The notes under the pieces: generated by a model
The model's input: only the letters and a program-made list of their open reading frames with translations
The model's database searches: none
What the model was told of the DNA's origin: nothing
Shown: piece after piece, positions 48,701 to 60,448 of the stretch
Layout of the letters: each line of letters starts with the position of its first letter
Numbering within the stretch: position 1 is the stretch's first letter
Source: Lingula anatina
Taxonomy: Eukaryota > Brachiopoda > Lingulata > Lingulida > Lingulidae
Assembly (NCBI RefSeq): GCF_001039355.2
Contig: NW_019775538.1
Location: 62,001-126,000, forward strand
Direction of reading: 5' to 3'
Length of the DNA stretch: 64,000 nt
Program-made: the position numbers and the translations under genes

Positions 48701-51035
48701 CTTCACGGTGTTTACCTTGCGGTCCTCTGATTGTGAACCGCAGTAGTTTATTCATATAGGCGGTTTGTATATCGCATACGGGTACAGGGTACTTTCACAA
48801 TGACATGTACAAAAGGGTGAATTTCAGATAACGCCATAGATTGTTTCTGTCACAGATGCTCATAAAATGTAAAGACCATTAACTTATTTTAGAAAAGTCG
48901 CTTATGCCTAAACTCAGAGATGAATACTAAGCAAACTCATAGCATAGAAAATGCAGGTAATTTTTTACTTATCCCTCCGATAATAATACTATGCCCATAT
49001 TGTCATGGAATCACCTATATAATATTTATTAACCCAGCTAATATATAAACCAAGACATATTTCATCTCACATATTTTAACGGAGTTTGCGCCTTGGGGTT
49101 GCATCGGCCAGTTTAGCAAAGGGTATTGTAAGTCTTTGATACCGAAATGAGTTTTTTCCTGCATCTAATTATTCAAAAATGCACCTTGCACCAATTTCCT
49201 ATAGAATCTTATAAGATCCGATAGGACTTTATCGTATGGAATTTCTAACGCGACAGAAAACAAAACAAACAAACAAAAAACAGTTAAATTTATTTTAACA
49301 AAGACCTCGCCTCCACCAATCATATGCCCACAACACTTTTCATCCAAATGGTGAAATACTTTTGTCTCTCCATATAAATATATATACACGTCGTGAACTA
49401 AAATAAATAATCCAAAGAATAAAGCTTGAATATTTCTTAAATCAGTAACTAACAACTGATATTGTTTTCTACAACATTTGATATTTATCTTCAGCAGGGA
49501 ATGAGGCTATCCAGGTGAATATGTTTGATTGTCCCCCTTGGCCCCCCCCCCCCACCCCCCCACCACACACACACACACAGACACACTCACACATAATGCC
49601 TTAAAAGGCAGGTACAGGTCAGGTAGGGTAATCCAATCAATTCTGTTGAGACTGTCCCCTGTCATCTTACGGCACTTGTTCATACTACGATTTTAAGGAG
49701 ACTTTTATGATTTATCATTGAAACTAATGAAACGAAATTTGTTGGCATTCCAAACATTGGAAAACTAATTAAGTGCAGAACATGCTATGCTATAGGCCGT
49801 GCTTATAATGCCTAGAGTCAACATAACGTATAGGAGACATGCTTATCCATGACCAGAGGGAAAATGTCTAACTTTAAGCATTTCTATGTAAGAATCAAAC
49901 ACCCACATCTTAAAAAGAAGCGGTCTATCATCCATATTCCTTAATTATTAAAAAGCAACCCAGATTCACCTGTGTCATTCATATGTCATTGATATTTTGA
50001 CATGCAACTGAACGCATTTTGCAACTGGTTGCAAAATGCGGTCGGTTGCAAAATGCGGCTCTACACTGTGCCATTCCTTAGACATAATATTACACGATGT
50101 ATGTACTATATTCTTTTTCCTGGTCTTTCATTCTGTTCCTTCACATAGGCGAGAACATCATACGTACTTTTGGTTTTTCTTTTTATGTTCTGAGAAAACG
50201 TTTGTTTTGCTTTACCTTCCTTTTCCCCTTTCTTGGTGCCATTGTCTAAATATCTCCCCTTTCTTGTTTTTCTCTATTAGATGTATTTCAGCTGTGAGCA
50301 TCAAGGTCTTGATAATTCGAATCTTCTGTTGGACAGGGTGGTGAGAAGTCCACTTTAGACTGCAAGCAGTGATCTATGTGAGTATGTGACCATTTGCGTC
50401 CCTGTCATTGTGTATGTTCCTGTGCTCGCACACGCGTGGGCGTATGTGTATGTTTGAGGCAGAAAGAAAGAGATGCAGAGAAATAGAAGAACAAAAAGAG
50501 TGAAGATAACTGTGATTTGAACCACCAGTTCAGCAGTTTTTTTTGGATTTTGGATACATGTTTTGTAATTGTACTTGTAGCTCCCTGGGGTCGTAGACTG
50601 ATAGAAGCAAATCTCAACGGGAATTGCTTTATTTTCAGTATCTCAGGACAGTATTTCAGTATTTCAATGGAGTTAGTGACGACCCGGGTGACAACCCCAT
50701 TTACTCTGGTCACAATTCGAGTCCACCTTAGTATGTTGCTCATTTTTCTGTATGCTATTGCCCTTGCAATAACTGAAAGCCAGTTAAGTGATTTACGTAC
50801 AATTATCAGTGTCCACTGCTTGCAAACCCACCCTGGCCTAAAGTGTCTATTTAATTTCAAGAAGTACTTCTCAGGATTTCCATCCCCTGCATTGAATAAT
50901 TTTTTGGTTCAAAAATATCTGACAGGAGTTGACTTTGACTGTCTAGTGTGCCCTAGCTAATAGTAAGTGCAATGCTGACTTGACCACAAAGACAGGAAAA
51001 ATAAGCTAGTTCACAGAATTGCTAGTAGAACTGTA
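48701..51035. other. Right edge of the GT92 array
   Basis: Upstream flank of copy 6, then eroded spacer. The block ctgataattcgaatcttctg at about 50307 and the text around 49960-50000 match spacer sequence that elsewhere precedes a last exon (28040, 27190), but no exon 4 follows. The array once extended further, or the duplication broke here. A C/CA-rich tract is at 49542-49580. The open frame 50517-50960 has no recognisable domain. Confidence 0.55.
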
Positions 51036-52488
51036 CAGGAGCGTAACCAGACATTTTAAAATTGTACGCACAGATTTTCATAATTGCCAGGTACATCTAA
51101 ATTTAGACTTACGCAACAGATGACAGTTTAAATTATATGTACCAAATATCACAGCTTATTTTCACCAGTAATACAATCATCACTTAAAGTTAAAATATTC
51201 CCACGATATAATTAAGTTACAGTATATTATTTCACCAAGAACCAACACTTTTTCCAGTACTGGGGTACAGGCCGTCCGAAATTGCCATCCGTAATTTCTT
51301 CGAAAATTTCAGGGCGTCCTACTTTTCCAAGTGACCGGGAGGAGGGGGGAATAAATGGAAAAAAAATTAAAGAGGAATAAATGTTAAGGGGGTGGGGGGT
51401 GGGGTAAAAATAATCGATAACGATCTCCCGCCGACGCGCTATCGCAAAAGAAACTCCCCTGAAGAAACTCCGCTGACGACATACCGCGAACGAAGTCCCT
51501 TGTACGAATGTAAAAATTGCTTTCTCGATTCCCTCGGTTCGCGATTGATCTCCCGCTGAAGAGATGAGAATGACCCTCCCTTTCGATTTCTCAAAAAATC
51601 AAACCAATGGCCCCTTTTTGAAATTAAAATTTTGACTAGCTGAATCATACTTCCAAAACGTACCCATTGGCACAGTTCACCCTCTACAGTACGAAAAATT
51701 TTGGGCCCCGAACCTCACGCCAAAGGGGGGGGGGGAGGGTCGGCTTCGCATCCGCGCCTCCCCCTCCCTCTAAATAATCCTGGATCCGCCCCTGCCATGG
51801 TCAGCTTAATGATGATTTTTCTAAAAGTTGAAATTATATATGGTATCATCCAAAATCAAGCAATTATACCACAGGATAAAATTCTGATATATCTCATTTT
51901 AATTATTTGTTTGTGAAAGTTGTCCATGCCACCCTCTTAGTTTGGAGGGCTAAGCTGGATCAAGTCCGTGTCAAAATTCTTTGAAGCTTTGCAGAAAAAA
52001 TCTTCTTTTGTTTGTCTGCCAACTTATTAAGCCCGATGTCCAGATTTTATCTAGTGCCCCCTGGTCTGCTGGAACTGCTTTTTGAAAATAACCCACAGGT
52101 AGATTTTACCTGAGATAAATATCGCCGGGGAGATTGCGTTCGATACACTCAAGACAAAGGTTAATTGAGAGTTGAAGGGCATTTAACCCTCCAATTAAGA
52201 GGTAAAGGAAGTGCCAGTTGGATGGACGATTTAGATAGGACTTCTGAAGATAATTAGTATTGTTTACCTCAGTTCTTTGAAATCAAACGAGAAGGGTGTC
52301 GCAACGATGGTGCGTGTACAATTTATACAGAGGATTTGTACATTCAGGTGTCTTTAACTTACAGTCGAAGGGGATTTTAGATTATATTCTGTAAAAAAAA
52401 TACACTTAATTTATAGAGAATAATATCATGGTTGGCCCAGAAAATTGTACGCATAGTGCATCCGTGCGTATGCCTGGTTACGCCCATG
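51036..52488. mobile_element. Non-autonomous DNA transposon with hAT-like ends
   Basis: The left end is caggagcgtaaccagacatt and the right end is the complement of catgggcgtaaccaggcat, both followed by a GTACGCA-type word. Flanks share ctgta on both sides (51031 and 52489). Ends of the form CAGGGGCGTAACC are common in hAT-type elements, so the class is inferred. A second type of end (cctggatccgcccctg, 51780-51795) lies inside, suggesting a nested insertion. No transposase was found. Confidence 0.5.
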
Positions 52489-52919
52489 CTGTAGAAAGAA
52501 CAAAATAATCAGTATTGCTATAGGTGTGCTGACAAGCACACCCACTACACTTCGTTTTACATAATGACCTTAATTTACATATTTGAACAGTTTTTGCTGG
52601 TCGCACCCTTGAGCGTGTGCAGTGTGTGCCAGTCTGTAGTGAGTAGCAGAGTTATACAGTGGAATAACTGTTGTGGGTTTAGTTGAAAGAGGAATATAAT
52701 GGTGAGATATTTATGTATAAAATTGTATTTACATGTAAGTCATTAAACTTGTATGCAAATATTGAATTACTTTATCAACTTATTACAGAACATTAGGATA
52801 TTTATTCACAAATAGTAAATGTTGTTGCTGACAAGAGAGTGTTTTTAACTCCATATCTTTGTGCATCTAAAATTCATGTCATTTATGTATGCTAAACAAT
52901 TAGTTTCATTTGTGTTTTT

Positions 52920-53560
52920 TTAGTTCCACGACAGTGTCTTGATATCGATATACTGGAAACAAAATGTTGCCCGCTGACATTGGCTTCTTTGCTTCTTTAT
53001 ATTCTCTGTCCCCGATGAACTACAAGAACAATTACAAAACATGTGTCATGATCCAAACTTTGCTGAACTGGTGACACACTGATTTCAAAGGTTGAAGAAA
53101 AATCCTGACGGTATTGAAGATATGACGGTCAAATTTACAAGAACCTATCTTCTCCTATTGGTCCCTGTCCAGACACCAAGGGCAATCCTAGAGAGGGTGA
53201 GAAACGTCCAATGTTCTCGTCAGTGAGGCTAACCAATTTCAGGGTACGCACATTCAGAAAACCATGTATTGTGGGAACGTTAGTAATCAAGCCACTGGTA
53301 GTACTAGTAGATATCAGTCTTTGGTCTTGAACAAGAACCTCGATGACGAGTGAACAGTTGTCAAAAACAAAAGACCCAGGTGTGGAAGATCGAGTACTGT
53401 TCATGCGTGCCACAAAGACCAAGCCTCATTGCCTCTCAAGGTCACAAACCAATATCCGGCACTGACGGTTAGGCTCGTCATAATCATGTAACTAGGGTGT
53501 TTCCACCCCTTGTTGGAACACGGATGGGGTGCCATATTTAAGAGTTCAGATTTTTCAATC
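52920..53560 (+). pseudogene. Possible decayed coding relic, unidentified
   Basis: On the + strand, short stretches in changing frames look protein-like (for example VPDELQEQLQNMCHDPNF near 53010 and LEHGWGAIFKSSDFS near 53510). They are broken by stops and frame changes. I cannot assign a family. It may be a degraded transposon gene. Confidence 0.25.
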
Positions 53561-53826
53561 TATATATCCACTTTATTTGTTGATTAATGATTTGCCATAT
53601 AAAAAGAGGAGATACACAGAAAACTTTGCTGGTCTTTGGTTTTGTAGTTGCAATCAACAAATGAGTCTGTTTACCATGCCCTTGTAGAGAAGTCTTCAAA
53701 GATTAGAACAAGGTATTGAAGTCATTATAAATCCTGATTCAATTCATATAGATTTTTTTTAATTTGTGGGTCTGCTTATTTCCTATGTGTAAGGAAAGTG
53801 TATCAGTGCAGGATATTTATGTGATA

Positions 53827-53940
53827 GATACAATACGAGTCGCCGAGCTGTACGTGAAATATTACGAGTGTATTGGCGAGCCGCAGGCGAGACAATACAC
53901 GAGTAATTTTCACGTACAGCTCGGCGACGAGTGTTGTATC
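53827..53940. repeat. Long near-perfect hairpin
   Basis: The left arm (about 53827-53875, including gtcgccgagctgtacgtgaa) and right arm (53892-53940) are inverted copies of about 49 bp with a few mismatches. The loop is gcgagccgcaggcgag. Just outside, ttaaaccacggc (53944) and gccgtggtttaa (54065) form a further inverted pair. The region looks like a palindromic MITE; the 110-codon open frame through it is incidental. Confidence 0.75.
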
Positions 53941-55648
53941 TGGCTTAAACCACGGCCTCTGATTGGCTACTACACTAGTAGTGCAACACACCGTGGAACG
54001 CACTCGTACATGACGTGCTTGTATGTCGAATACAGCACGGCCGAGTCTTTTGTTCTACGCGCTAGCCGTGGTTTAAATGAGTGTAATGTTGTTTAATTAT
54101 GTTGTTGCTATATTTCCGGTGTTATATAGTGAGAGTTATTCTACTTTGAATTTACATTTATTGTTACATTTGCCGTATTGTTTTAGGAATCTTGGTCCTT
54201 TTGTGGGTGTACTCATGTTTTCCATGTGAATGCCCAAATCATAGCAATAGTGAACATTCTCCAGCCTTTGCCATCATGTATTAAACAAATTCCAGGTCAG
54301 TACAAATCCATTGGAGAAAACGTTTGTTTAAACCTCAAATCCAGCATCTGGCAACAGAGATCTCATTGGAAAATGATATGATAAATTCTTAACAGATTGT
54401 CTTTATGCAAAACCTTTTCCTGTACTGGCATTTACCTCACGTGTCCCTTTGTCAAATGTGGAGATTTTTACATGCTTTTACTTAGAAATCAAAGCATCCA
54501 TTAAAGTAAATACTTTGATCACGATAATGGTGTTGTGGATTTGGGTTTTGTAGAAATTGTCGTCAAGGTGTGCTTCTGTGGATCAGGTGGTTGTAAATTT
54601 TGCAAAGGTTATGCCTTTTTTAAGACTCAAAGCTGGTAGATACCCCGCTTATTCCAAGTGGGAGCATGACGATATACTTCCGCCACTTACACATATTCAT
54701 GAAGTCAAACCAACAATGGATATAAAGGTGGTTAAAGTAGACAGATAGTGGGTCTTTGTTTAGCAGTTTTGAACAACAAAACAATATTTACATATTTGAA
54801 CCTCCAAACATTAAGGAAAGTGATTAGAATTTGCATTTGTGCATCAATAATTATAATTATAATAATTAATAATAATTTATATTAGCATTTGGACCTATTA
54901 TGTGCAAATAAATAAAGTTGGTCAAAAGTGGGTCAAATTGTAAACTATACATAAATTGCGTTTGTTCTAGTTTATTTGTGCGTTAGTGTAAGTAAAAATA
55001 ACTTTGGGAAGGGGAATGAAGAATTTTTCATTTTTTTCTAAAAGCAAGTGCTTTTTTAAGTTTAATGCAAACAGTTAATAAACCAATAAGTTTCTTGCAA
55101 ATCTGGTTGCAAACTATAAGCAATTGTCTAAGTTTCTTGCAAACCTCTTGCGAACTGTGAGTAAATGTCTAGAATTGCAACTTGGTTTTACCTTTCTACA
55201 AGTGAGTAAATTTTATGTCTAAGTTTTCTGCAGATAGTTAGTAAATCAATGTTTCTAGTAAACCTGGTTGCAAACTATAAGTAATTGTTTAAATTTCTGA
55301 CAAACATCTTGAAAATTGTAAGCAATTGTCTAGGTGTGTAGCAAAATTCCTGTGAACTGTAAGTTACTGTCTACGTTTCTTGAAGTCTTCTTGCAACCTG
55401 TAAGTTAACTACTAAGTATCTTCAAAACCCGCTTGCAAAATGTAAGCTATTGACTAAGTTTCTCGCAAACTTTCCCCAAACTGTAAGTAATGTATATGTG
55501 TCCTCAGACTTCTCGTAAACTGTAAGTTAACCTTTGCAAACTTTAAGTAATTGTCTTGAGTTTCTTAAACCTGCTTGCAAACTCAGAGAAGATTTTCATC
55601 AGCTGTGTTAAGTTATAAGAATTTTTCTTCAGTCAACAGCTAATATTT

Positions 55649-55780
55649 AGATAAGTTTTACCTCCAGTATTTAGAGGGGGGCAAGTACACCTCCTGAGTA
55701 GAGGCTATTCACCTGGATAGCCTCATTCCCTGAAGAAGATGTCCTGATAGACATCGAAACATTGGAGGTAAAACCTATCT
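55649..55780. mobile_element. 132-bp inverted-repeat element with hammerhead-like core
   Basis: The ends agataagttttacctcca and its complement (tggaggtaaaacctatct) are 18-bp inverted repeats with one mismatch. The interior shares acctggatagcctcattccc with the reverse complement of about 49497-49518. Confidence 0.6.
55726..55767 (+). ncRNA. Hammerhead-ribozyme-like motif 2
   Basis: Core CTGAAGA (55730-55736), stem II GATGTC/GACATC (55738-55743 with 55750-55755, six perfect pairs, loop ctgata), GAAA (55756-55759), a two-base stem III position, T-T, then GGAG able to pair with TTCC before the core. This layout matches minimal hammerheads of Penelope-like elements. The cleavage-site base would be T rather than the usual C, and stem III is almost absent. 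Confidence 0.45.
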
Positions 55781-56991
55781 CAATATAAGCTTCTTGTAAA
55801 CTGTTAGTGAACTTTAAAGTTTGTTGCAAACTTTGTAAACTATATGCAAACTACCAATAGATGCAAAAAATCCAATATTATTAGGAAACTCGCTGCCGAA
55901 AGTGATATACATGTACATCCACGCAAGAAAGTATTTTTGATCCGTGTGATTGTCAGACTCATATGTGGCATTAAAAAAAGTGAAATAGTTAATTTGTGCA
56001 AGTAATTTCTATACTATAACTCTGGTTATGTAATTTATGAACAAAGTTAAATGAGAAACATCATTTTGAATTAGTCGAAATGTAAACGGCAGATCAAAAA
56101 GCTGTGTCATTTATTGAGGGGTACCCACCTTCTTGGACTGTGTCCTTTAAAGCTAAACTACATACGGTATCATTAGCACTGTAGTAGTCTTAACGTGCAT
56201 TATAAAGATGAGGGTACTGAAATTCACAAAGTACGTCTCTAAAATGAATTCTTCTTTATCCAAATAAATTTAAATCTCCCCCAAACTCTCAAGAAATCAA
56301 ATATACTTACACAAAGATAAAGGAACTTCCTAAATTTAGTGCAAACATGATCTAATCAATCGGTAATTGGTAAAAAGGCATGGACTTTCTTCCAAACATA
56401 AAGCAAATTTTAAGGTGAAAAATAGTTTGTTACAAATTTGCTGCAAAACAGCAAGCAAGCTTGGTCTTTCTGGCAAATTGATTAAAATTTAAAATTAAAA
56501 TTTGTGTAAAATGGAGAGCTTCTTGCATAGTTTTTGCAAACCTCTATGTTATTGATGAGTTTCCTGCAAATTGGCAGCAAATTTGCAACAACTGTTCTTT
56601 TTTTTTTCTTACTACAACCTGCTAAGTTTTTTGCAGACTGTTTGGTTCGCAGCAAATTTGCTGCAAATTTTCCATTTTGCTGAGGGTATATGCTATCTTT
56701 ACTATGTGCTTGTCTTTCATAATTAAGCCGCTGTGCCTTTTTTTATCACAGGCCAGGAGTTGGTTAATAACACCATAGAGCTTTAATAAATGTTTCTAAA
56801 AAGACCGTCTATTGGTCAGTCACGGGTTTTCGGCTCTCTGATCCGTTTAATGAAGGATTGATCGTTTTGCCCATATTGGTATGCCTTATGTAGTTTGTCA
56901 TCAATATTTATTGTTGTCGTCTGATGAGGCCCAAGTTCTCTTTGGTCATTTTTGATCACAGACCAGGGGTAAATAACACCATATATCGTTA

Positions 56992-57655
56992 TTAATACTT
57001 GTATGTCATGATCCACCCGTCCTACTGAGCTACCACGAGGTGCCCTTCCTGCTTAGTACACACAGCCCTGGATCTCCACAGTCCATCCTTTTCTGTCAGC
57101 ACATATCGCATGAACTGGCCAGCAGGAGACACCTGGTGGATGTTGCCAGCAAGGAAGGCGGAGATAAATATGGCTCCATTTTCATCCACACAGACACCCT
57201 GTGAAACCATTATGACGCCTTCCCCAACGTACGTGTACCGTAGCTGACCCTCAGGTGTGTAGACACGTATACAGCAGTCATTGAGATCTGATACTATGAC
57301 GTCACCACTGCCTGTGGTTGATATGTACTTGGTATATTGTACTGGTTTCGATGAGGTGTCTATGAATGATCCGATCTGGGCACCGTCAGTACGATATACC
57401 ATAACCTCATTCCAGGTACCTTCCAGGTACATTCCAGGTACCTTCGTGGTTCACTGCAAAACGACCAATTGTGCTGCACTAGAACGATGATTTCACACCA
57501 CCGTCTTTACTGTATATCCTCACTTCCGGTGTACTGCCGTCCCATACAGTAGCTGCTATTGTACCGTCACGTAGTACTGCCAGTCCATTTAGTCTCGTAA
57601 CCTTGATCTCCTTCTTGATGTCCCCTACGGAGGAATAGATGATGATATGTTGAGA
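56992..57655 (-). pseudogene. NHL-repeat pseudogene (tandem copy 1)
   Basis: The minus strand matches the NHL half of the gene at 61933-63497: GDIKKEIKV, VLRDGTIAATVWDGS, STTGSGDVIVSD, VSPAGQFMRYVL, EGHLVVAQ. It is broken by a stop at 57479-57481 (Lys codon to TAG), a scrambled stretch at 57410-57445 where an 11-base unit is repeated, and a stop just after VVAQ. The 5' side is fused to a BEL reverse-transcriptase fragment. No B-box or coiled coil. Confidence 0.85.
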
Positions 57656-58420
57656 ACTTGGTAAGATGGAATCCTCCGCTTGCACAGGTTTTCTGAAGAT
57701 TATCTACCAGTCGGATGGCGTCAAAGGTAGATTTCACAGATTTAATACAGTCGTCTACATAGTCATTTCTGAGAAGAGTTTTACTTACTTCAGAATTTTC
57801 TGCTTGAGCCCCAATTTTCTTCAGAACAAAATTGGCAACACTAGGAGAGGAAACGGCACCAAAAAGATGAACGCTCATCTGATATTCTTGCAAGTCACCG
57901 TTTTCCCACCGCATGAATCTCATAAAACTTCTCTGTTCTACTGGAACACAGACCTGATAAAACATGGATTGTATATCGGCAGTGAAAGCGGTTTGATGCT
58001 GACGGAACCTACAAAGAACTCCCACCAAGTTGTTGGCCAGATCCGGTCCTTGTAATAGGTGATCATTCAAGCTTGTCCCTTGAAACTTGGCACTCGCATC
58101 AAACACCACTCTAATTTTCCCCGGTTTGTTTGGGTTGTATATACCGTGATGAGGTAAGTACCATACTTGGCCCTGTGCTGAAACATCATAAAGAGGAACA
58201 CGCTCTGCATAACCATGGTTATGAGCATGCATGCTCCAAAATATTTGTAACAAATGCTACATAATCTTCACGGTAAGTTTCGCTTTTCATCATCTTCCTC
58301 TTTTGCCACAATGCCCTCTGTACCGCTTGTGACCGGTTATTAGGAAGTGACACTTCACTGGATATGAGAGGTAAGGGCAGTCGCGCCGTCTCCGGGAGAT
58401 AATTGCAGTACGCGGTAGCC
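57655..58420 (-). mobile_element. BEL/Pao LTR-retrotransposon reverse-transcriptase fragment
   Basis: The minus strand encodes part of a Pao-type polymerase: VWYLPHHGIYNPNKPGKIRV, LNDHLLQGPDLANNLVGVL, the catalytic NDYVDDC and GGFHLTK. An upstream stretch is in another frame (SLPNNRSQAVQRALWQKRK). No LTR, protease or integrase is present and the ends are abrupt, so it is an internal fragment rather than a complete insertion. On its 3' side it runs directly into the NHL pseudogene. Confidence 0.9.
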
Positions 58421-59713
58421 GCACACGCTGTTAGGCACGTGACCTTTAACGAGCACACACTAATGCTAATTGTGTGTGAATTTGGTGACATTTGATGGCG
58501 TCTTTTTAATTTAATAGACAAAAACAAACTTAGTCATTTCAAAATTTAATCTGAGAGCTCCATTATGATAGCCACTCCGCTGACAAGAACGTGGTGACGA
58601 TAGATGACATAAAAAAATCACAACCTGGATGATGCTGATCATTAGTTCAAAAAGTATGAATTCCTAAATAAAAGTATGAATTCCTAAATAAGCAAAACTT
58701 TAATTATTAACCTGCATGCAATAATTTCGTATCGACATCCACGTCAATGCTTCGGACGAGAGAGGTTTTAAAAGATAAGACGTGAACGTGGTTGATTATA
58801 AACTTTAAAGATTAAAGGTGCACAAAATTCAGGGTTCCTAAAGGACACCTATTCAAAAACATCCAAAATCTTTTGCGTTAAGGGTGATATTTTTTATGAT
58901 TCTGCTTGATTTTTAGACTTGGCTTTGTCTCGCATACCGTTTGAATATTCTTAGAATCAAACTTATATCTGAGTGAAATGAGGCAAAAATACAGTTTCTA
59001 GCTATAGGGAAACTCTTGAGTAAAATTAAAGTTATGTAAATTCACATTATCGTCCTGATGTCAAGCTCTTCTAATACATGTACGTATATTGTTATAATTG
59101 TAGGTAGATTCAATCATGTAAAAGAAAATAATAGGTAAAAATTAATTAGTTTATATGTACATATACATTCAGGCCAGGTGCCTCTGCCGAGTCAAGCCAT
59201 TAAAAAGGATGGGTTAATCTTAAAATGTCTCTACACCCCCGTATACCCATATCGTCTTACACTGCATACATACTATTATACTAAACTTCTCTCATGCTTT
59301 AATGTATTTACAACTGTTAAAATGTAACCCGTCTCTAAAGAAACCGTCAGTCATTGGATCATTTATTTGCATCTGTAACGAAGCCGTTTCTTAAAAGACT
59401 GTCCATTGGTCAGACACGGGTTTACGGCTCTTTGACCCGTTTCATGAAGGTTCGATCGTTATGCCTTATTTGGTTAAGCATCGATATATATATATATATT
59501 GTTGTTGTATGATGAGTCTCAAATTCTCCTTGGTCTCACAGTTTTATATTTACAAAAAATATGCACATCTGATAATTGTGCTCAATATGTGATATCCATG
59601 TACAGGTATGATTCTATTAGTATACAGATTAAATTTGTAAACATTATCGTCTTTCATATTGAAGCCGATGTGTCATTTGATCAAGGACGAGGAGTAAATA
59701 ACACCATATATCG
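58421..59713. other. Spacer between NHL copies 1 and 2
   Basis: From about 58530 it is homologous to 60715-61930, the spacer between copies 2 and 3 (shared tttcaaaatttaatctgag and tatgaattcctaaat repeats). This shows that a unit of about 2.2 kb including the spacer was duplicated in tandem. No gene seen. Confidence 0.65.
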
Positions 59714-60448
59714 TTATTTATACTTGTATGTCTTGATCCATCCGTCCTCTTGAGCTACCACGAGGTGCCCTTCCTGGTTGATACACACGTCGTGTGGTGC
59801 CCTCAGTCCATCCTTGGCTGTCAGCACATATCGCATGAACTGGCCAGCAGGAGACACCTGGTGGATGTTGTAAGCATGGAAGTCGCAGATAAATATGGTT
59901 CCATCTTCATCCACACAGACACCGTGTGAACCCTTCATGACGCCCTCCCCACCGTACGTGTACCGTAGCTGACCCTCAGGTGTGTAGACACGTATCCAGC
60001 GGTCATTGGGATCTGATACTATGACGTCACCACTGCCTGTGGTTGATATGTACTTGAAATATGGTGCTGGTTTGGATGAGATGTCAGAGAATACCCTGAC
60101 CTGTGTACCGTCAGTATGATATACCATTACATTATTATATGTGCCTCTACTAGAATCCATCACGGCCAGCTGACCTTCATGGTTCACTGTAATACGACCA
60201 GGTGTGCTGCACTTGAACGATGATTTCACACCACCGTCTTTAGTGTATATCCTCACTTCCTGTGTACTGCCGTCCCATACAGTAGCTGCTATTGTACCGT
60301 CACGTAGTACTGTCAGTCCTCTCAGCCCCGTAACCTTGATCTCCTTCTTGATGTCTCCTGTGGAGGAACAGATGATGACACGACGCTTGGTTATATCAGC
60401 TGTACACCACGTTCCCACCACAACGTCACCACCAGGCGTGCTGACCAT
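59714..60448 (-). CDS. NHL-repeat protein, 5'-truncated tandem copy 2
   Basis: An open frame of about 244 residues from ATG at 60446-60448 to TAA. It aligns from end to end with the C-terminal NHL half of the gene at 61933-63497 (GGDVVVGT, GDIKKEIKVTGLRGLTVL, STTGSGDVIVSD, WIKTYKYK). NHL repeats form a beta-propeller that binds protein or RNA. The B-boxes and coiled coil are absent and no convincing splice acceptor is visible at the 5' end, so the copy probably arose by duplication of the 3' part only. The intact frame means it could still be expressed if a promoter or upstream exon exists; otherwise it is a young pseudogene. Confidence 0.65.
   Translation of the reverse strand: MVSTPGGDVVVGTWCTADITKRRVIICSSTGDIKKEIKVTGLRGLTVLRDGTIAATVWDGSTQEVRIYTKDGGVKSSFKCSTPGRITVNHEGQLAVMDSSRGTYNNVMVYHTDGTQVRVFSDISSKPAPYFKYISTTGSGDVIVSDPNDRWIRVYTPEGQLRYTYGGEGVMKGSHGVCVDEDGTIFICDFHAYNIHQVSPAGQFMRYVLTAKDGLRAPHDVCINQEGHLVVAQEDGWIKTYKYK

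Larger units (their letters stand above)
55070..55860. repeat. Degenerate minisatellite of TTGCAAACTGTAAGT-type units
   Basis: About fifteen diverged copies of a unit near 48 bp containing gtttcttgcaaac and aactgtaagtaattgtct. Related words recur at 56400-56690 and in the GT92 spacers (26700-26770, 33500-33780, 40560-40830). It is interrupted by a 132-bp inverted-repeat element at 55649-55780. Confidence 0.7.

Noticed and set aside
50517-50960. 147-codon + strand frame, with a 151-codon frame opposite
   Set aside because: No recognisable domain, low-complexity surroundings and no sign of exon borders.
53764-54096. 110-codon frame through the palindrome
   Set aside because: Explained by the inverted repeat; the peptide has no family features.
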